Shown here: in pieces, positions 19,037-27,297 of the stretch
Numbering within the stretch: position 1 is the stretch's first letter
Layout: each line of letters opens with the position of its first letter
Assembly (NCBI GenBank): GCA_000514715.1
Contig: KI911459.1
Coordinates: 677,594-741,593, forward strand
Source: Streptomyces sp. CNH099
GTDB taxonomy: Bacteria; Actinomycetota; Actinomycetes; Streptomycetales; Streptomycetaceae
DNA length: 64,000 nucleotides
Direction: 5' to 3'
Notes under the pieces: generated by a model
What the model was told of the DNA's origin: nothing
What the model saw: the letters and a program-made list of their open reading frames with translations, nothing else
Databases searched by the model: none
Program-made: the position numbers and the translations under genes

Positions 19037-20554
19037 GTGACTGCTCCGACCACCGCGACGCCCGCCTCCGGCGCGCCCCGGCCCGCCCCGGGGCCGGCCG
19101 CCGACGAGGGCCTGGCCCGCCGGCTGCGCGCCCTGGCGTGCACGGCCCCGCTGCACGACCTGGACGCCCGCAAGGCGATGCTCGCGGGCGAGTTCGGGGT
19201 GTACGCCATGGCGGAGGTGGCCCTGTCCGCCATCGACCTGGTCACGCTGCAGATGGACTTCGACACCGGCGCCGAGCCCGACGAGGTCGTCGCCCGGCTG
19301 CTGCCGCGGGTCGCCGCCCAGGCGCCGCTGCGGCCCCGCGCCGAGCACGAGCGGGTGGCCCGCTGGGTGCTGGACAGCCTGGTCAACGTCGGCAGCGTCG
19401 ACCGCGGCTTCCGCGCGGTGTACGGCACGTTCGGCCACGACGGGGCGTATGTGCGCAGGGAGTACGACTTCAAGCTCATCGAGGAGGTCCCCGGCCCCGG
19501 CGGCGCGGTCTACCTGCGCACCACCGACGAGGCGGTCAACGTGCTGGTGGGCGCCCTCGACACCGATGTCACCAGCGCGCAGATCGCCGCCGAGGTCAAG
19601 CTGGAGGTCCTCATCAGCCGCGGCCGGCTCGCCGACGCCCAGCTCGCCGCCGAGCAGGCCCGCTACCGCACCGTGCAGTACGCGGAGACCCTGCGCCGCA
19701 CCCTGGAGGCCACCCGGCGCAACGTCCGCGCGGTGGACTGGCTGCGGACCGTGCCGGCGATGATCGACGAGGCCCTCGACCACGTCGCCGACCGCTACCG
19801 GCACGAGAACGCCATCCTCACCAACATCCGCCGCGCCCGCGACGAAGCGGAGGACCCGGACCACAAGCGCCGCGCCGCCGAGCTGGTCGACATCGTCAAG
19901 GACTGCATCCGCCGCCACACCCAGCTGCAGACCCGGCTGCTGGACGCCGGCCCGCTGTTCCGCGCCGAGCAGGACCGGCAGGCGTTCGCCCCGCCCGCCG
20001 CCCGCACCGGCGTCGACCTGTACGGCCAGCTCCTCGCCCCGGTGCTGCCGCTGCCGGTCTCCGCCGCCCACCGCGTCACCGACGCCTTCTTCGCCCGCGG
20101 CACCGGCCTGCGCGCCCCGCACGCCGTGCGCCTCGCCGACCTGGCGGAGCTGCTGCTCACGCCCCCGCTCGAACGGGCCCACCTCGGCGCCGAGATGCCC
20201 GAGCCGGACCTCGTGGCCACCCCCGACGACAGCCGGTTCAGCGAGGAGCAGCTCGCCGCCGCGGGCGAGCTGCTCGACCTGCCGCCGGACGCCCCGCGCC
20301 GGCTCTCCGGGCTGCTCGCCGACGCCCGCCGCCGCGACCCCGGCCTGCCGTACCTCGTCGCCCTCCTCGCCGTGCACGCCGCGGGCCCGGCCGTGGGGAC
20401 GGCGTACCGGCAGGGGGACGAGCGGCTGCTGTTCGCCGTGGACGACGGCACGCAGATGGCGGACGCCGAGTTCGGCGGCGCCGACCTCATCGTCGGCACG
20501 GCACTGCTGGACGCCGCCGGGATGGCGGCCGGACGCTCGGAGGCCGCCTCGTGA
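19037..20554 (+). CDS. kleisin-like (MukF/MksF/JetA-type) subunit, putative
   Basis: 505 residues. GTG 19037 is preferred: it fits the leaderless -10 box and skips an unlikely 15-codon extension. After a Pro/Ala-rich N-terminus (1-25) come winged-helix-like helices (about 30-160; MLAGEFGVYAMAEVALSAIDLV), a long helical middle (about 165-310; AEVKLEVLISRGRLADAQLAAEQARYRT and DIVKDCIRRHTQLQTRLLDAG) and a C-terminal globular part. Size and layout match MukF-class kleisins that pair with a MukE-like partner and an SMC-like ATPase, exactly the order of the next two genes. GTGA overlap with gene two implies coupled translation. The assignment rests on architecture and context, not on a diagnostic motif. 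Confidence 0.6.
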   Translation: MTAPTTATPASGAPRPAPGPAADEGLARRLRALACTAPLHDLDARKAMLAGEFGVYAMAEVALSAIDLVTLQMDFDTGAEPDEVVARLLPRVAAQAPLRPRAEHERVARWVLDSLVNVGSVDRGFRAVYGTFGHDGAYVRREYDFKLIEEVPGPGGAVYLRTTDEAVNVLVGALDTDVTSAQIAAEVKLEVLISRGRLADAQLAAEQARYRTVQYAETLRRTLEATRRNVRAVDWLRTVPAMIDEALDHVADRYRHENAILTNIRRARDEAEDPDHKRRAAELVDIVKDCIRRHTQLQTRLLDAGPLFRAEQDRQAFAPPAARTGVDLYGQLLAPVLPLPVSAAHRVTDAFFARGTGLRAPHAVRLADLAELLLTPPLERAHLGAEMPEPDLVATPDDSRFSEEQLAAAGELLDLPPDAPRRLSGLLADARRRDPGLPYLVALLAVHAAGPAVGTAYRQGDERLLFAVDDGTQMADAEFGGADLIVGTALLDAAGMAAGRSEAAS

Positions 20555-21456
20555 CCCCCGACCCCGCCACCGCTCCCCTGGTGCCCGGCGGCACGGCGGC
20601 GCCCGGCGGCGCCGGCCACCCGCCCGCGGTCACCCCCGCCGACGCCGCCGACGCCGCCCGCCTGGTCTCCTTCGGCCTGCAGCCCAAGCTGCTGCCCGCC
20701 CGCGACCTGGAATACGCCGAGCTGCTCCGCCGCTACCGCGACGAGCCGCCCTTCGCCCGCCTCGCCGACGCCGTCGCCACCGGCCTCGGCCTCGTCGTGC
20801 TGGAGGTCTCGGCCCGTACCGGCATGGCCGTCACCGCCGCCGAGGACTCCGTCTTCGCCCTCCGCATGGGCGACTACGCCCGCCGTGCCGCCACCGACTC
20901 CGCCGACCGCTTCCTGCACGGCCTGGCCCATCTCGCCGTCGCCGCCATGGCGTTCCCGCGCCCCGAGGACCTGGCCGACGACGGGTACATCGGCCGGGTC
21001 AGCGTCAACGGCGTCGACGCCTTCGTCCGCCAGGCGTGCCGCCGGCTGGAGGAGCGCGCCGAGGAGGCCGGCGAGAACACCGACCCGGCCGAGGGCGAGC
21101 GCGGCCTGGAGGCCGCCTGGCGGGTGTACGCGCGCCGCAGCGCCACCGGCGCCACGAAGGACGCCCGCCGGCTCGCCGGCTCCACCACCGGCATCATCGG
21201 CAAGGCCATGGCGTTCCTCACCGACTCCGGCTTCCTGCAGCGCACGTCGGACGACGCCGGCGGCACGTACCGCACCACCGCCCGCTACCAGCTCCAGGTG
21301 CGGGACATGGCGGGCGGCGCGGCCATGTCCGAGCTGCTGGAGCTGGGCGTCGTACCGGTCGCCGACGGCAGCGCCACCCTGGTGCCCGCCGACGACGACG
21401 GCGAGCCCGCCGGCGGGGCGCTGCCCTTCCACCCCGGCCGGCCCGAGCCGGCCTGA
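20551..21456 (+). CDS. MukE/MksE/JetB-like winged-helix subunit, putative
   Basis: 301 residues from the GTG at 20551, whose GTGA overlaps the stop of the preceding gene. After a Pro/Ala-rich leader (1-30), tandem winged-helix-like segments follow: LQPKLLPARDLEYAELLRRYRDEPPF, then SVFALRMGDYARRAA, and residues about 170-250 (STTGIIGKAMAFLTDSGFLQR, then TYRTTARYQLQVRDM, reading like a recognition helix plus wing). MukE/JetB proteins bind the kleisin and DNA. This protein is somewhat longer than MukE (about 235). The SMC-like gene begins 37 bases downstream. No enzymatic motif is present. Confidence 0.6.
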   Translation: MTPDPATAPLVPGGTAAPGGAGHPPAVTPADAADAARLVSFGLQPKLLPARDLEYAELLRRYRDEPPFARLADAVATGLGLVVLEVSARTGMAVTAAEDSVFALRMGDYARRAATDSADRFLHGLAHLAVAAMAFPRPEDLADDGYIGRVSVNGVDAFVRQACRRLEERAEEAGENTDPAEGERGLEAAWRVYARRSATGATKDARRLAGSTTGIIGKAMAFLTDSGFLQRTSDDAGGTYRTTARYQLQVRDMAGGAAMSELLELGVVPVADGSATLVPADDDGEPAGGALPFHPGRPEPA

Positions 21457-21493
21457 CGGCCGGCCGAGAGTCACGAGCGAAGGCCCCACTCAC

Positions 21494-24400
21494 ATGTACG
21501 AGCTGTCCCGGATCCGCCTCTACTCCATCGGACCCGCCGGTGCGCGGTACGCCGACACCGTGCTCGACCTGCGCGGCGTCGGCGGCGAGGTGCCCCGGCC
21601 GGCGCCCGCCCAGGGCGACTTCTTCGCCGCCGAGCCCACCGGCCCGCCGCGCCGGCCCGCACCCGCGGGCGTGCTGTTCCTGGAGAACGGCGGCGGCAAG
21701 TCCGTGCTGCTGAAGCTGATCTTCTCCGTGATGCTGCCCGGCCACCGCAACACCCTCGGCGGCGCCAGCTCCGGCGTGCTGCGCAAGTTCCTGCTCGCCG
21801 ACGACACCGGGCACGTCGCGCTGGAGTGGCAGCACACCGTGACCGGCGAGCAGATCGTCGTCGGCAAGGTGAGCGAGTGGCGCGGCCGGCAGGTCTCCGG
21901 CGACCCGCGGAAGTTCGCCGAGGCGTGGTACTCGTTCCGCCCCGGGCCCGGGATGGGCCTGGACGCGCTGCCGGTCGCGGAGATGTCGGCGGCCGCGGCG
22001 GTGCGCCCCGCCGCCGAGGGCGCGTCGGGCGCGCGGGGGCGGCGCCGCACGATGAAGGGCTTCCGGGACGCGCTGACCGAGGCCGGCAAGGCGTACCCGC
22101 ACCTGGACGTGGCGTGGGAGGAGATCCACGAGCGGTGGAACGAGCACCTGGGGCGCCTCGGCCTCGACCCGGAACTCTTCCGCTACCAGCGGGAGATGAA
22201 CGCCGACGAGGGGGAGGCCGCCGGGCTGTTCGCGGTGAAGAACGACTCCGACTTCACCCACCTGCTGCTCCGCGCGGTCACCGACACCCGCGACACCGAC
22301 GGCCTCGCCGACCTCGTGCACGGCTTCGCGCACAAGCTGGGCCGCCGCGCCGAGCTGACCGCCGAGCGGGACTTCACCGCCGGTTCCCTCGACCTGCTCG
22401 CCCACATCGGCACCGGCGCCGAGCAGCGCACCCGCGCCCGTGACGTGCTCGCCGGCGCCGAGCGCCGGGCCCGGGCGCTCGCCGGCCGGCTCACCGCGCG
22501 GGCCGACGCGGAGCGCGCCCGGGCGGCGGAGCTGGCCGGGCAGGAGCGGGTGGCGGAGGAGCGGGTCACCGCCGCGGCGGAGTCCCGGCGCGCCGGCGAG
22601 CTGATCGCCGCGGAGCTGGCGTACCGGCACGCGTCGCTGGCGCTGGCCGCCGCCGAGAAGAGCGCCGCGGGCAGGCGCCGCGAGCTGACCGACGCCCGCA
22701 CGCTGCACGCCGCCTGGCAGGCCGCCGAGGCGGTGCTGCGGCACCGCGCCGCCGCCGACCGCGCCGCCCGCGTGTCCGCGGCCATCCGCGAGGCCGAGCG
22801 CGACGCCGCCCCGGCGCTGGCCGCCCGCGCCCACGCCGCGACCGGCCTCGTGCGCGCCCTCCACGCCGCCGCCCACGACGGCGAGGCGCTGGCGGCGGAG
22901 CAGGAGGAGCGGTCGGCCGGGCTGCAGCGGGAGTCGGAGACCGCGCACGCCGACGCGGTCGCCGCCGCCACCCGTGCGCAGCGCGCCCGCAGTGAGGCCG
23001 ACCACCTGCGCCAGCGGCTCGCGGAGGTCGAGCAGGAGACGGCCGAGGCGGTACGGGCCGGCTGGCTGGACGCCGCCGACGACGCCGCCCCCGACACCGA
23101 CCCGGCGCGCGCGGCCCTGGTCGCCGGGGACGCGGAGAAGGCCGCGGTCGAGGCCTGGGACGACGCCCGCGAGGCCGCCCGTACGGCGACGGACCGCGCC
23201 CGCGAGACGGCGGCGGACCTGGCCCGCGCGGAACTGGCCGCGGCCCGCGCCGCGGACGCGGCCCAGGCGTCGGCGGCGGCGTACGAGACGGAGCGCCGCG
23301 CGGCGGAGGCGCTGGCGGCGGAGCCCCGGCTGGTGGAGCTGCTGGGCCTGCCGGAGCCGGCCGAGGGCGGCGAGCCGCGGTCGCTGCGCGCCGTGGAGTT
23401 CGACCGGGCCGCCGACGGGCTGCAGTCGCTGCTCGACGCGCGCGTCACCGACGACGAGCGGCGGCTGTTCGACCTGCGCACCGCCGCCGGGGACGACGCC
23501 CGGATCCTCGCCGCCCTCGGCGACGGCGGCCTGCTCCCGCCGGGCCCTGACGTGCTGGCCGTCGTGGACTGTCTCGGTGAGCACGGCATCCCCGCCCTGC
23601 CCGGCTGGCGGTATCTCGCGCAGGCCGTCGACCCCGCCGACCACGCCGCCGTGCTCGCCGCCCGCCCGGAGCTGGTCGACGGAGTCGTCATCACCGACCC
23701 CGACACGCACGCCCGCGCCCGCGAGGTGCTGCGCGAGGCCGCGCTGCTGCCCCGCTCGGCGCTCGCCGTCGGCACGGCCGCCGCCCTGCTCGCGCCCCCG
23801 CCCCCCACCGGGGAGCGGGACGCCGCGGTGTTCCTCGTCCCGCCCAACCCGGCCATGCACGACGAGCGCGCCGCCGACGACGAGCGGCACGCCCTGCGCG
23901 CCCGCGCCGCCGACCGCGACGAGCAGATCCGGGCCCTCGCCGCCCGCCTGGCGGCGGACCGCGCCCTGGCGGCCCGGCTCGCCTCGTGGCGTACGGGCTG
24001 CCCGGCCGGCCGCCTGGCCGAGCTGGCCGCCGCCGCGGAGTCGGCCCGTACGGCGGCGGCCGCCGCGGACGAGACGCTGACCCGCGCCCGCGGCGACGCG
24101 GAGGACGCCGCGGCCGCCGCCGAGGAGACCGCCCGGGCCCGTGAGGAGCGCCAGGAGCAGGCCCAGCGCGCCCGCCGCAGCGCCGACGCCCTCGCGGGCC
24201 TGGCGCACCGGCTGCGCGAGCGCTCCGGCTGGCAGGTCCGCCTGCGCGAACTCGCCGACGAGGCCCTGGAGTACGAGGCCGGGGCCGCCGACTGCGTCGC
24301 CCGCGCCCGTGCCGCCGACGAGGACCGCCGGGACGCCCAGCGCGCCGCCGACGACGCGCGCCGCACGGCCCGCGCGCTGCGCGCGGAGCGCGCGGAGATC

Positions 24401-26260
24401 GCGGGCGTGGCGGAGGAGCTGGCGGCCGAGGCGGCGGATGAGGCCGCGGATGAGGCCGCGGGGGCGGAGTCCGGGGAGCCCCCGGCCTCCGCTGCGGACG
24501 ACAGCGCCGGCACCGGGGCCGGGCCCGACGGCCGGGCCGGTTCCGCTGAGGCCGGCGCCGCGGCGCCCCGCCCGGCCGGTGCCCGCCAGGAGGGCAGCCG
24601 TGCCTCGCTGCCCGCGCTGCGGGAGGCGTACCGGGCCGCCTCCCACGTCTACGAGAAGGTCGGCGTCGGCGCGGACCTGCGGGCCGAGCAGGCGCGGGCC
24701 GAGAGCGAGGAGTCCGCCGCGCTGGCGGAGCTGAACCGGCTCAGCAACAAGGTCCGCACCCGCGCCGCCGCGCTCCTCGAAGGCCCCGACGGCGCCGACG
24801 CGCCCTCGCGGCAGGCCGCCGCCGCCCGCGCCGAGTCCGTCGTGCAGCTGCTGGAGTCCCGCGCCGCCGCGGCCAGCGAGACGCTGGGGCGGCTGCGCGG
24901 CGACGCCGAGCGGCTGGCGCCCGCGGACGGCGACGCGCACACCGAGCTGCCCGACGACCTTGTGCCCGACGGCGCCGAGCACGCCCAGGCGCTGCTGCGC
25001 GCCGCCACCGCGACCGCCGCGGAGCGCGCGGACGAACTCGCCGCCGCCACCGCCGCGCACGCCGAGCTGCGCCGCGCCGGCGCCGCCGCCGAGGACGCCG
25101 CCGGCGCCTTCGCCGAGACCGCCGCCATGCTGCGCGACCTGCTCCGCGGCCCCGCCGCCGGCGAGGAGCAGGACGACGCGGCGGGCGCGGCGGAGCCTTT
25201 TCCCGGCGGGCTGGACGGTGCCCGGCAGGCCGCCGCCGAGTCCCGCCGCTCGCTGCGCGGCTGCGCCGCGGACCTGGCCGCCGCCGAGTCCGCCCTGCGC
25301 GACGCGTGCGACGTGCTCGTCCGGCACGCGAACGCCACCCGCTACGAGCAGGTCCGCACCCCCGCCCGGCAGCAGATCCGCGAGCTGCCCGCCGCCGCCC
25401 TGCCGGAGCACGCCGCCGCCTGGGCCGCGGCCTTCGCGCCGCGGCTGCGCGTGCTCACCGACGAGCTGGCGCAGCTGGAGCGCAACCGCGACGGCATCGT
25501 CGACCGGCTGCGCGGCCTGGTCGAGTCCGGCCTCGCCACGCTGCGTGCCGCGCAGCGGCTGTCGCGGCTGCCGGGGGGCCTGGGGGAGTGGTCCGGGCAG
25601 GAGTTCCTGCGCATCCGCTTCGAGGACCCCGACCAGGCGACGCTGTCCGAGCGCCTGGGCGAGGTGATCGACGAGGCCACGCGCGCTGCCGTACGCAAGA
25701 ACGGCGATCTGCGCCGCGACGGCATGACGCTGCTGCTGCGCGGCGTGGACGCCGCGATGGCACCCAGGGGCGTGGCGGTGGAGATCCTCAAGCCGGACGC
25801 GGTGCTGCGCGCGGAGCGGGTGCCGGTCGGGCAGATGGGCGACGTGTTCTCCGGCGGCCAGCTGCTCACCGCCGCCATCGCGCTGTACTGCACGATGGCC
25901 GCCCTGCGGGGCAACGACCGCGGCGACGACCGGCACCACCACGCGGGCACGCTCTTCCTCGACAACCCCATCGGCCGCGCCAACGCCACGTATCTGCTGG
26001 AGCTGCAGCGCGCCGTCGCCGACGCCCTCGGCGTGCAGCTCCTCTACACCACGGGCCTGTTCGACACGACGGCGCTCGCCGAGTTCCCGCTGGTGATCCG
26101 GCTGCGCAACGACGCGGATCTGCGCGCGGGGCTGAAGTACATCACCGTCGAGGAGCACCTGCGCCCCGGGCTGCCGGCGCAGCGCGAGGGGGAGGAGCCG
26201 TCGGTCGGCGAGGTGACGGCGACCCGGATCTTCCGCCGCCCTCCGGCGGCGGCACCGTAG
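21494..26260 (+). CDS. SMC/MukB/JetC-like coiled-coil ATPase with variant P-loop and Walker B
   Basis: 1588 residues from ATG 21494 (only a weak GAAGG upstream). The ATPase head is split between the N-terminus (about 1-300) and C-terminus (about 1370-1588). The P-loop is LENGGGKS with K69. The ABC signature is FSGGQ at 1452-1456. Walker B is LFLDNP with D1490, so the usual catalytic Glu is Asn1491. Between them lie long Ala/Glu/Arg-rich coiled coils (about 310-600 and 780-1340) around a globular hinge-like domain (about 600-760; LAVVDCLGEHGIPALPGW). A disordered Gly/Ala/Pro insertion falls near 985-1035. Such ATPases load on DNA with kleisin and MukE-like partners for chromosome folding or plasmid restriction. 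No JetD/MksG nuclease gene follows: the next gene is convergent 19 bases on and is a membrane protein. Confidence 0.75.
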   Translation: MYELSRIRLYSIGPAGARYADTVLDLRGVGGEVPRPAPAQGDFFAAEPTGPPRRPAPAGVLFLENGGGKSVLLKLIFSVMLPGHRNTLGGASSGVLRKFLLADDTGHVALEWQHTVTGEQIVVGKVSEWRGRQVSGDPRKFAEAWYSFRPGPGMGLDALPVAEMSAAAAVRPAAEGASGARGRRRTMKGFRDALTEAGKAYPHLDVAWEEIHERWNEHLGRLGLDPELFRYQREMNADEGEAAGLFAVKNDSDFTHLLLRAVTDTRDTDGLADLVHGFAHKLGRRAELTAERDFTAGSLDLLAHIGTGAEQRTRARDVLAGAERRARALAGRLTARADAERARAAELAGQERVAEERVTAAAESRRAGELIAAELAYRHASLALAAAEKSAAGRRRELTDARTLHAAWQAAEAVLRHRAAADRAARVSAAIREAERDAAPALAARAHAATGLVRALHAAAHDGEALAAEQEERSAGLQRESETAHADAVAAATRAQRARSEADHLRQRLAEVEQETAEAVRAGWLDAADDAAPDTDPARAALVAGDAEKAAVEAWDDAREAARTATDRARETAADLARAELAAARAADAAQASAAAYETERRAAEALAAEPRLVELLGLPEPAEGGEPRSLRAVEFDRAADGLQSLLDARVTDDERRLFDLRTAAGDDARILAALGDGGLLPPGPDVLAVVDCLGEHGIPALPGWRYLAQAVDPADHAAVLAARPELVDGVVITDPDTHARAREVLREAALLPRSALAVGTAAALLAPPPPTGERDAAVFLVPPNPAMHDERAADDERHALRARAADRDEQIRALAARLAADRALAARLASWRTGCPAGRLAELAAAAESARTAAAAADETLTRARGDAEDAAAAAEETARAREERQEQAQRARRSADALAGLAHRLRERSGWQVRLRELADEALEYEAGAADCVARARAADEDRRDAQRAADDARRTARALRAERAEIAGVAEELAAEAADEAADEAAGAESGEPPASAADDSAGTGAGPDGRAGSAEAGAAAPRPAGARQEGSRASLPALREAYRAASHVYEKVGVGADLRAEQARAESEESAALAELNRLSNKVRTRAAALLEGPDGADAPSRQAAAARAESVVQLLESRAAAASETLGRLRGDAERLAPADGDAHTELPDDLVPDGAEHAQALLRAATATAAERADELAAATAAHAELRRAGAAAEDAAGAFAETAAMLRDLLRGPAAGEEQDDAAGAAEPFPGGLDGARQAAAESRRSLRGCAADLAAAESALRDACDVLVRHANATRYEQVRTPARQQIRELPAAALPEHAAAWAAAFAPRLRVLTDELAQLERNRDGIVDRLRGLVESGLATLRAAQRLSRLPGGLGEWSGQEFLRIRFEDPDQATLSERLGEVIDEATRAAVRKNGDLRRDGMTLLLRGVDAAMAPRGVAVEILKPDAVLRAERVPVGQMGDVFSGGQLLTAAIALYCTMAALRGNDRGDDRHHHAGTLFLDNPIGRANATYLLELQRAVADALGVQLLYTTGLFDTTALAEFPLVIRLRNDADLRAGLKYITVEEHLRPGLPAQREGEEPSVGEVTATRIFRRPPAAAP

Positions 26261-26279
26261 GCGGGCCGGCGGGGGGGCG

Positions 26280-26669
26280 TCAGACTCCGGCGGGCACCGC
26301 TCCGGGCGGCCGGTCGCGCTGCGTACCGCGGGCGCCGCGGCGCTCCCGGCGGCCCCGCCGCGCCGCGCTGCTGGGCAGGGACTCGACCCCGTGCCGCTGC
26401 TTCCACACCTGCCGTGTCACCCAGACGTCCAGCACGCCCCAGGTCGCGACCACGGTGCTCACGACCGTGCTCAGCAACAGCGGAAAGGCCGGCCAGGACC
26501 CGGTGACGGTGAAGAGCAGGGCGGCCATCGCCTGCGTCAGCGTCACGGCCACGATGATCACGGCGCGTACGGCCGCCGTCCGCACCGGGTCCGGAAGCCT
26601 CGGCGTGCCGACGGACTCCTCGACCCAGAGCGGCGATCCGGGGCGCCGCAGCTCCTCCTCTGCAGCCAT
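26280..26669 (-). CDS. small two-helix membrane protein
   Basis: 129 residues. ATG 26669 is chosen because GAGAGGG lies six bases upstream. An acidic N-terminus (residues 1-30) is followed by two adjacent hydrophobic segments, about residues 35-55 (AAVRAVIIVAVTLTQAMAAL) and 62-82 (FPLLLSTVVSTVVATWGVL). A strongly basic C-terminal tail (RRGRRERRGARG) is expected in the cytoplasm. No domain is recognised. Its stop lies 19 bases from that of the SMC-like gene (convergent), and it diverges from the roadblock gene across about 175 bases. Confidence 0.7.
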   Translation of the reverse strand: MAAEEELRRPGSPLWVEESVGTPRLPDPVRTAAVRAVIIVAVTLTQAMAALLFTVTGSWPAFPLLLSTVVSTVVATWGVLDVWVTRQVWKQRHGVESLPSSAARRGRRERRGARGTQRDRPPGAVPAGV

Positions 26670-26843
26670 CAGTACCCTCTCCCGCTCGACTGCCGGGTGC
26701 CCTGGGTGACTGCCCCGCAAGCGGGGGGACGAAAAGCCCGGGGTACCCATGTTCACACGTTCCGATGTGTCAACGTTCGGAGGGGGCTACGAGTTGCCGG
26801 GGCGACGGTAGTAGGCTGCGCCGACCGGGGAAGGGACGCGGGC

Positions 26844-27266
26844 ATGGTTGTGCAGGGTGGGAACAGACATCAGCCGCCGGGGAGCCGGTTGAACTGGCTG
26901 CTCGACGATCTGGTGGGGCGGCTCACGAGCGTGCGGATGGCGCTGGTGCTGTCGTCCGACGGGCTGCCGATGAGCGTGTCCGAGGATGTGAGCAGGGAGG
27001 ACTCCGAGCATCTGGCGGCGGTCGCCTCGGGCATCCACGGCCTCGCCAAGGGCGTGGGCACCCACTTCCAGGCGGGCTCGGTACGGCAGACGCTCGTGGA
27101 GCTGGACGACGCGTTCCTCTTCGTCACCGCCGCCGGCGACGGCAGCTGCCTCGCGGTGATGGCGGCGTCGGACGCCGATATCGGGCAGATCGCGTACGAG
27201 ATGACGCTGCTGGTCAAGCGGGTCGGCGAGCATCTGGCGGCGGCGCCGCGGGGCAGCCGGTCCTGA
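26844..27266 (+). CDS. roadblock/LC7-domain protein (MglB/CvnB-like)
   Basis: 140 residues from ATG 26844; GAAGG lies about ten bases upstream. The single roadblock/LC7 fold shows LNWLLDDLVGRLTSVRMALVLSSDGL at residues 16-41, then ASGIHGLAKGVG, VELDDAFLFVTAAGDGSCLAVMA and MTLLVKRVGEHL. In Streptomyces such proteins normally form conservons (sensor kinase CvnA, CvnB, DUF742 CvnC, GTPase CvnD). Here CvnB-like stands alone, with no CvnA, C or D beside it. It may modulate a GTPase encoded elsewhere. Confidence 0.88.
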   Translation: MVVQGGNRHQPPGSRLNWLLDDLVGRLTSVRMALVLSSDGLPMSVSEDVSREDSEHLAAVASGIHGLAKGVGTHFQAGSVRQTLVELDDAFLFVTAAGDGSCLAVMAASDADIGQIAYEMTLLVKRVGEHLAAAPRGSRS

Positions 27267-27279
27267 CGGCGGACGGCCG

Positions 27280-27297
27280 CGCCGCGGCGCCGCGGCG
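27280..27297. terminator. 18-base GC palindrome between convergent genes
   Basis: Bases 27280-27297 equal their own reverse complement. They fill the 31-base space between the roadblock stop and the glpK stop and could end both transcripts. A hairpin without a loop is less favourable, so this is tentative. Confidence 0.35.

Noticed and set aside
21218..26158. Open frame of about 1646 codons antisense to the SMC-like gene, and similar long antisense frames elsewhere (for example 51795-55154)
   Set aside because: High GC removes stop codons in shadow frames. The sense frames have recognisable motifs, ribosome sites and third-position GC bias; the antisense ones do not.
19037..26260. Calling the operon a complete Wadjet system
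   Set aside because: JetD is missing and subunit similarity is by layout only, so it is reported as SMC-like and unassigned.
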